7,201 nucleotides of DNA from Candidatus Aegiribacteria sp. (GTDB lineage Bacteria; Fermentibacterota; Fermentibacteria; Fermentibacterales; JCC-6). The first letter of the stretch is position 1. Each line of letters begins with the position of its first letter. Location: NCBI GenBank assembly GCA_030600975.1, contig JAUVUL010000083.1:1-7201 (forward strand), read 5' to 3'. Below are positions 6,940 to 7,201 of the stretch, piece after piece. The notes below the pieces were generated by a model, which saw only the letters and a program-made list of their open reading frames with translations, was not told where the DNA came from and did not search any database. Position numbers and translations under genes: made by a program.

Positions 6940-6944
6940 CTTCC
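6940..6944 (-). promoter_or_regulatory. Shine-Dalgarno sequence of birA
   Basis: GGAAG is followed by TGTGTC (6 nt) and ATG 6933. It fixes the birA start, which also matches the beginning of the helix-turn-helix domain. Confidence 0.55.
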
Positions 6945-7000
6945 ATATCTGAGTGCTATCGAATTATTTAACTCAATAATATGCTTTCAGCGCAAATGTG

Positions 7001-7029
7001 AGTATGTACGATAGATCAACTATTGTCAA
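7001..7029 (-). promoter_or_regulatory. Promoter of the biotin operon
   Basis: On the minus strand a perfect -35 TTGACA (7029-7024) is followed by a 17-nt spacer and CATACT (7006-7001), a 4 of 6 match to TATAAT. Transcription would start near 6994 and leave a leader of about 60 nt before birA. The -35 box is part of one arm of the BirA operator, so bound repressor would block RNA polymerase directly. The promoter strength is inferred, not shown. Confidence 0.65.
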
Positions 7030-7055
7030 CCAATATTCTCATCTGTGTTGACAAT
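7022..7055. promoter_or_regulatory. BirA operator (biotin box)
   Basis: ATTGTCAAC (7022-7030) and GTTGACAAT (7047-7055) are perfect 9-bp inverted arms around a 16-nt spacer. Known biotin-repressor sites have the form TTGTnAAC-spacer-GTTnACAA with a spacer of about 14 to 16, and this fits with C/G at the variable base. It lies upstream of a birA that has a DNA-binding domain, and it overlaps the -35 box. The two arms are far enough apart to seat a BirA dimer. Very likely the site of biotin-dependent repression of the whole operon. Confidence 0.88.
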
Positions 7056-7101
7056 TGAAGATCAGTACGTCACAAATTGTTTCTATTATTGGAACGAACA
7101 G

Positions 7102-7201
7102 CTAACCTGCATTTTTCACCAGCTTTTGTTTCGAAGCGTCGTAGACAGTTGTGGACTCGGAGGCTTGCGAGTGCAGACTCCGCAGGCGTACTTTTACAGT
7201 A
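7102..7201. other. GC-richer edge sequence of unknown nature: gene 3' end or dispersed repeat
   Basis: Composition shifts from the AT-rich operator region to a GC-rich block at about 7150-7190. Two related units, GACTCGGAGGC (7154-7164) and GACTCCGCAGGC (7176-7187), follow one another, and small inverted pieces overlap them (CGGAG with CTCCG, GCGAGT with ACTCCGC). On the minus strand one frame is open from the window edge to TAG at 7104-7102 and would end in KQKLVKNAG. Another frame is open to TGA at 7072-7070. I see no terminator, start or known family. It could be the 3' end of a gene beyond the window or one copy of a genomic repeat. Confidence 0.3.

Noticed and set aside
6934..7000. Riboswitch or attenuator in the birA leader
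   Set aside because: Only a 5-bp pairing (TGAGT with ACTCA) is visible, with no terminator stem or U run; the operator already explains control.
7048..7076. Divergent plus-strand promoter using TTGACA at 7048-7053
   Set aside because: The -35 arises from the other operator arm, but 17 nt downstream is CACAAA, a poor -10, and no plus-strand gene follows in the window.
1..7201. tRNA, rRNA, CRISPR, insertion sequence or attachment site
   Set aside because: No cloverleaf, regularly spaced repeats, transposase frame or terminal repeats were found on either strand.

Overview
The window holds one complete biotin (vitamin B7) synthesis operon, all on the minus strand. In transcription order the genes are birA, bioB, bioF, a bioH-like esterase gene, bioC, bioD and bioA. 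They cover about positions 6933 to 352 with almost no space between them. The coding sequence is of middling GC with no extreme codon bias. Two genes start with GTG inside the operon, and a third GTG start is proposed at the left edge. The BioB sequence has features I associate with strict anaerobes, so an uncultured anaerobic bacterium is the best guess. I cannot name a phylum from the sequence alone.

Right end (about 6934-7201): a perfect inverted repeat, TTGTCAAC-N16-GTTGACAA, lies upstream of birA and has the form of a BirA operator. One arm contains a perfect TTGACA -35 box of a promoter firing toward birA. The operon is therefore very probably shut off by biotinyl-AMP-loaded BirA, which also represses its own gene. 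Beyond it, at 7102-7201, is a GC-richer stretch of unclear nature, either the end of another gene or a dispersed repeat.

Middle (352-6933): BioC caps malonyl-ACP as a methyl ester so that fatty acid synthesis can build the pimeloyl chain. The BioH-like esterase then removes the methyl group. BioF, BioA, BioD and BioB carry out the four ring-forming steps, and BirA attaches biotin to its acceptor proteins. Junctions are ATGA or GTGA overlaps, longer overlaps or a 1-nt gap, so translation is probably coupled throughout.

Left end (1-351): an AT-rich spacer holds a cluster of TTTGCAT/ATGCAA repeats. It is followed on the minus strand by a strong Shine-Dalgarno sequence, a GTG start and an N-terminal signal peptide. 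This is the start of a secreted or envelope protein that runs off the window.

The points most worth a second look are: the ligand change in BioB (the usual auxiliary-cluster Cys97 is Ser, and a new Cys sits two residues after Arg260); the autoregulated operon headed by birA; the divergent BioH-like protein; the four-cysteine insert in BioA; and the unlisted partial secreted gene at the left edge.
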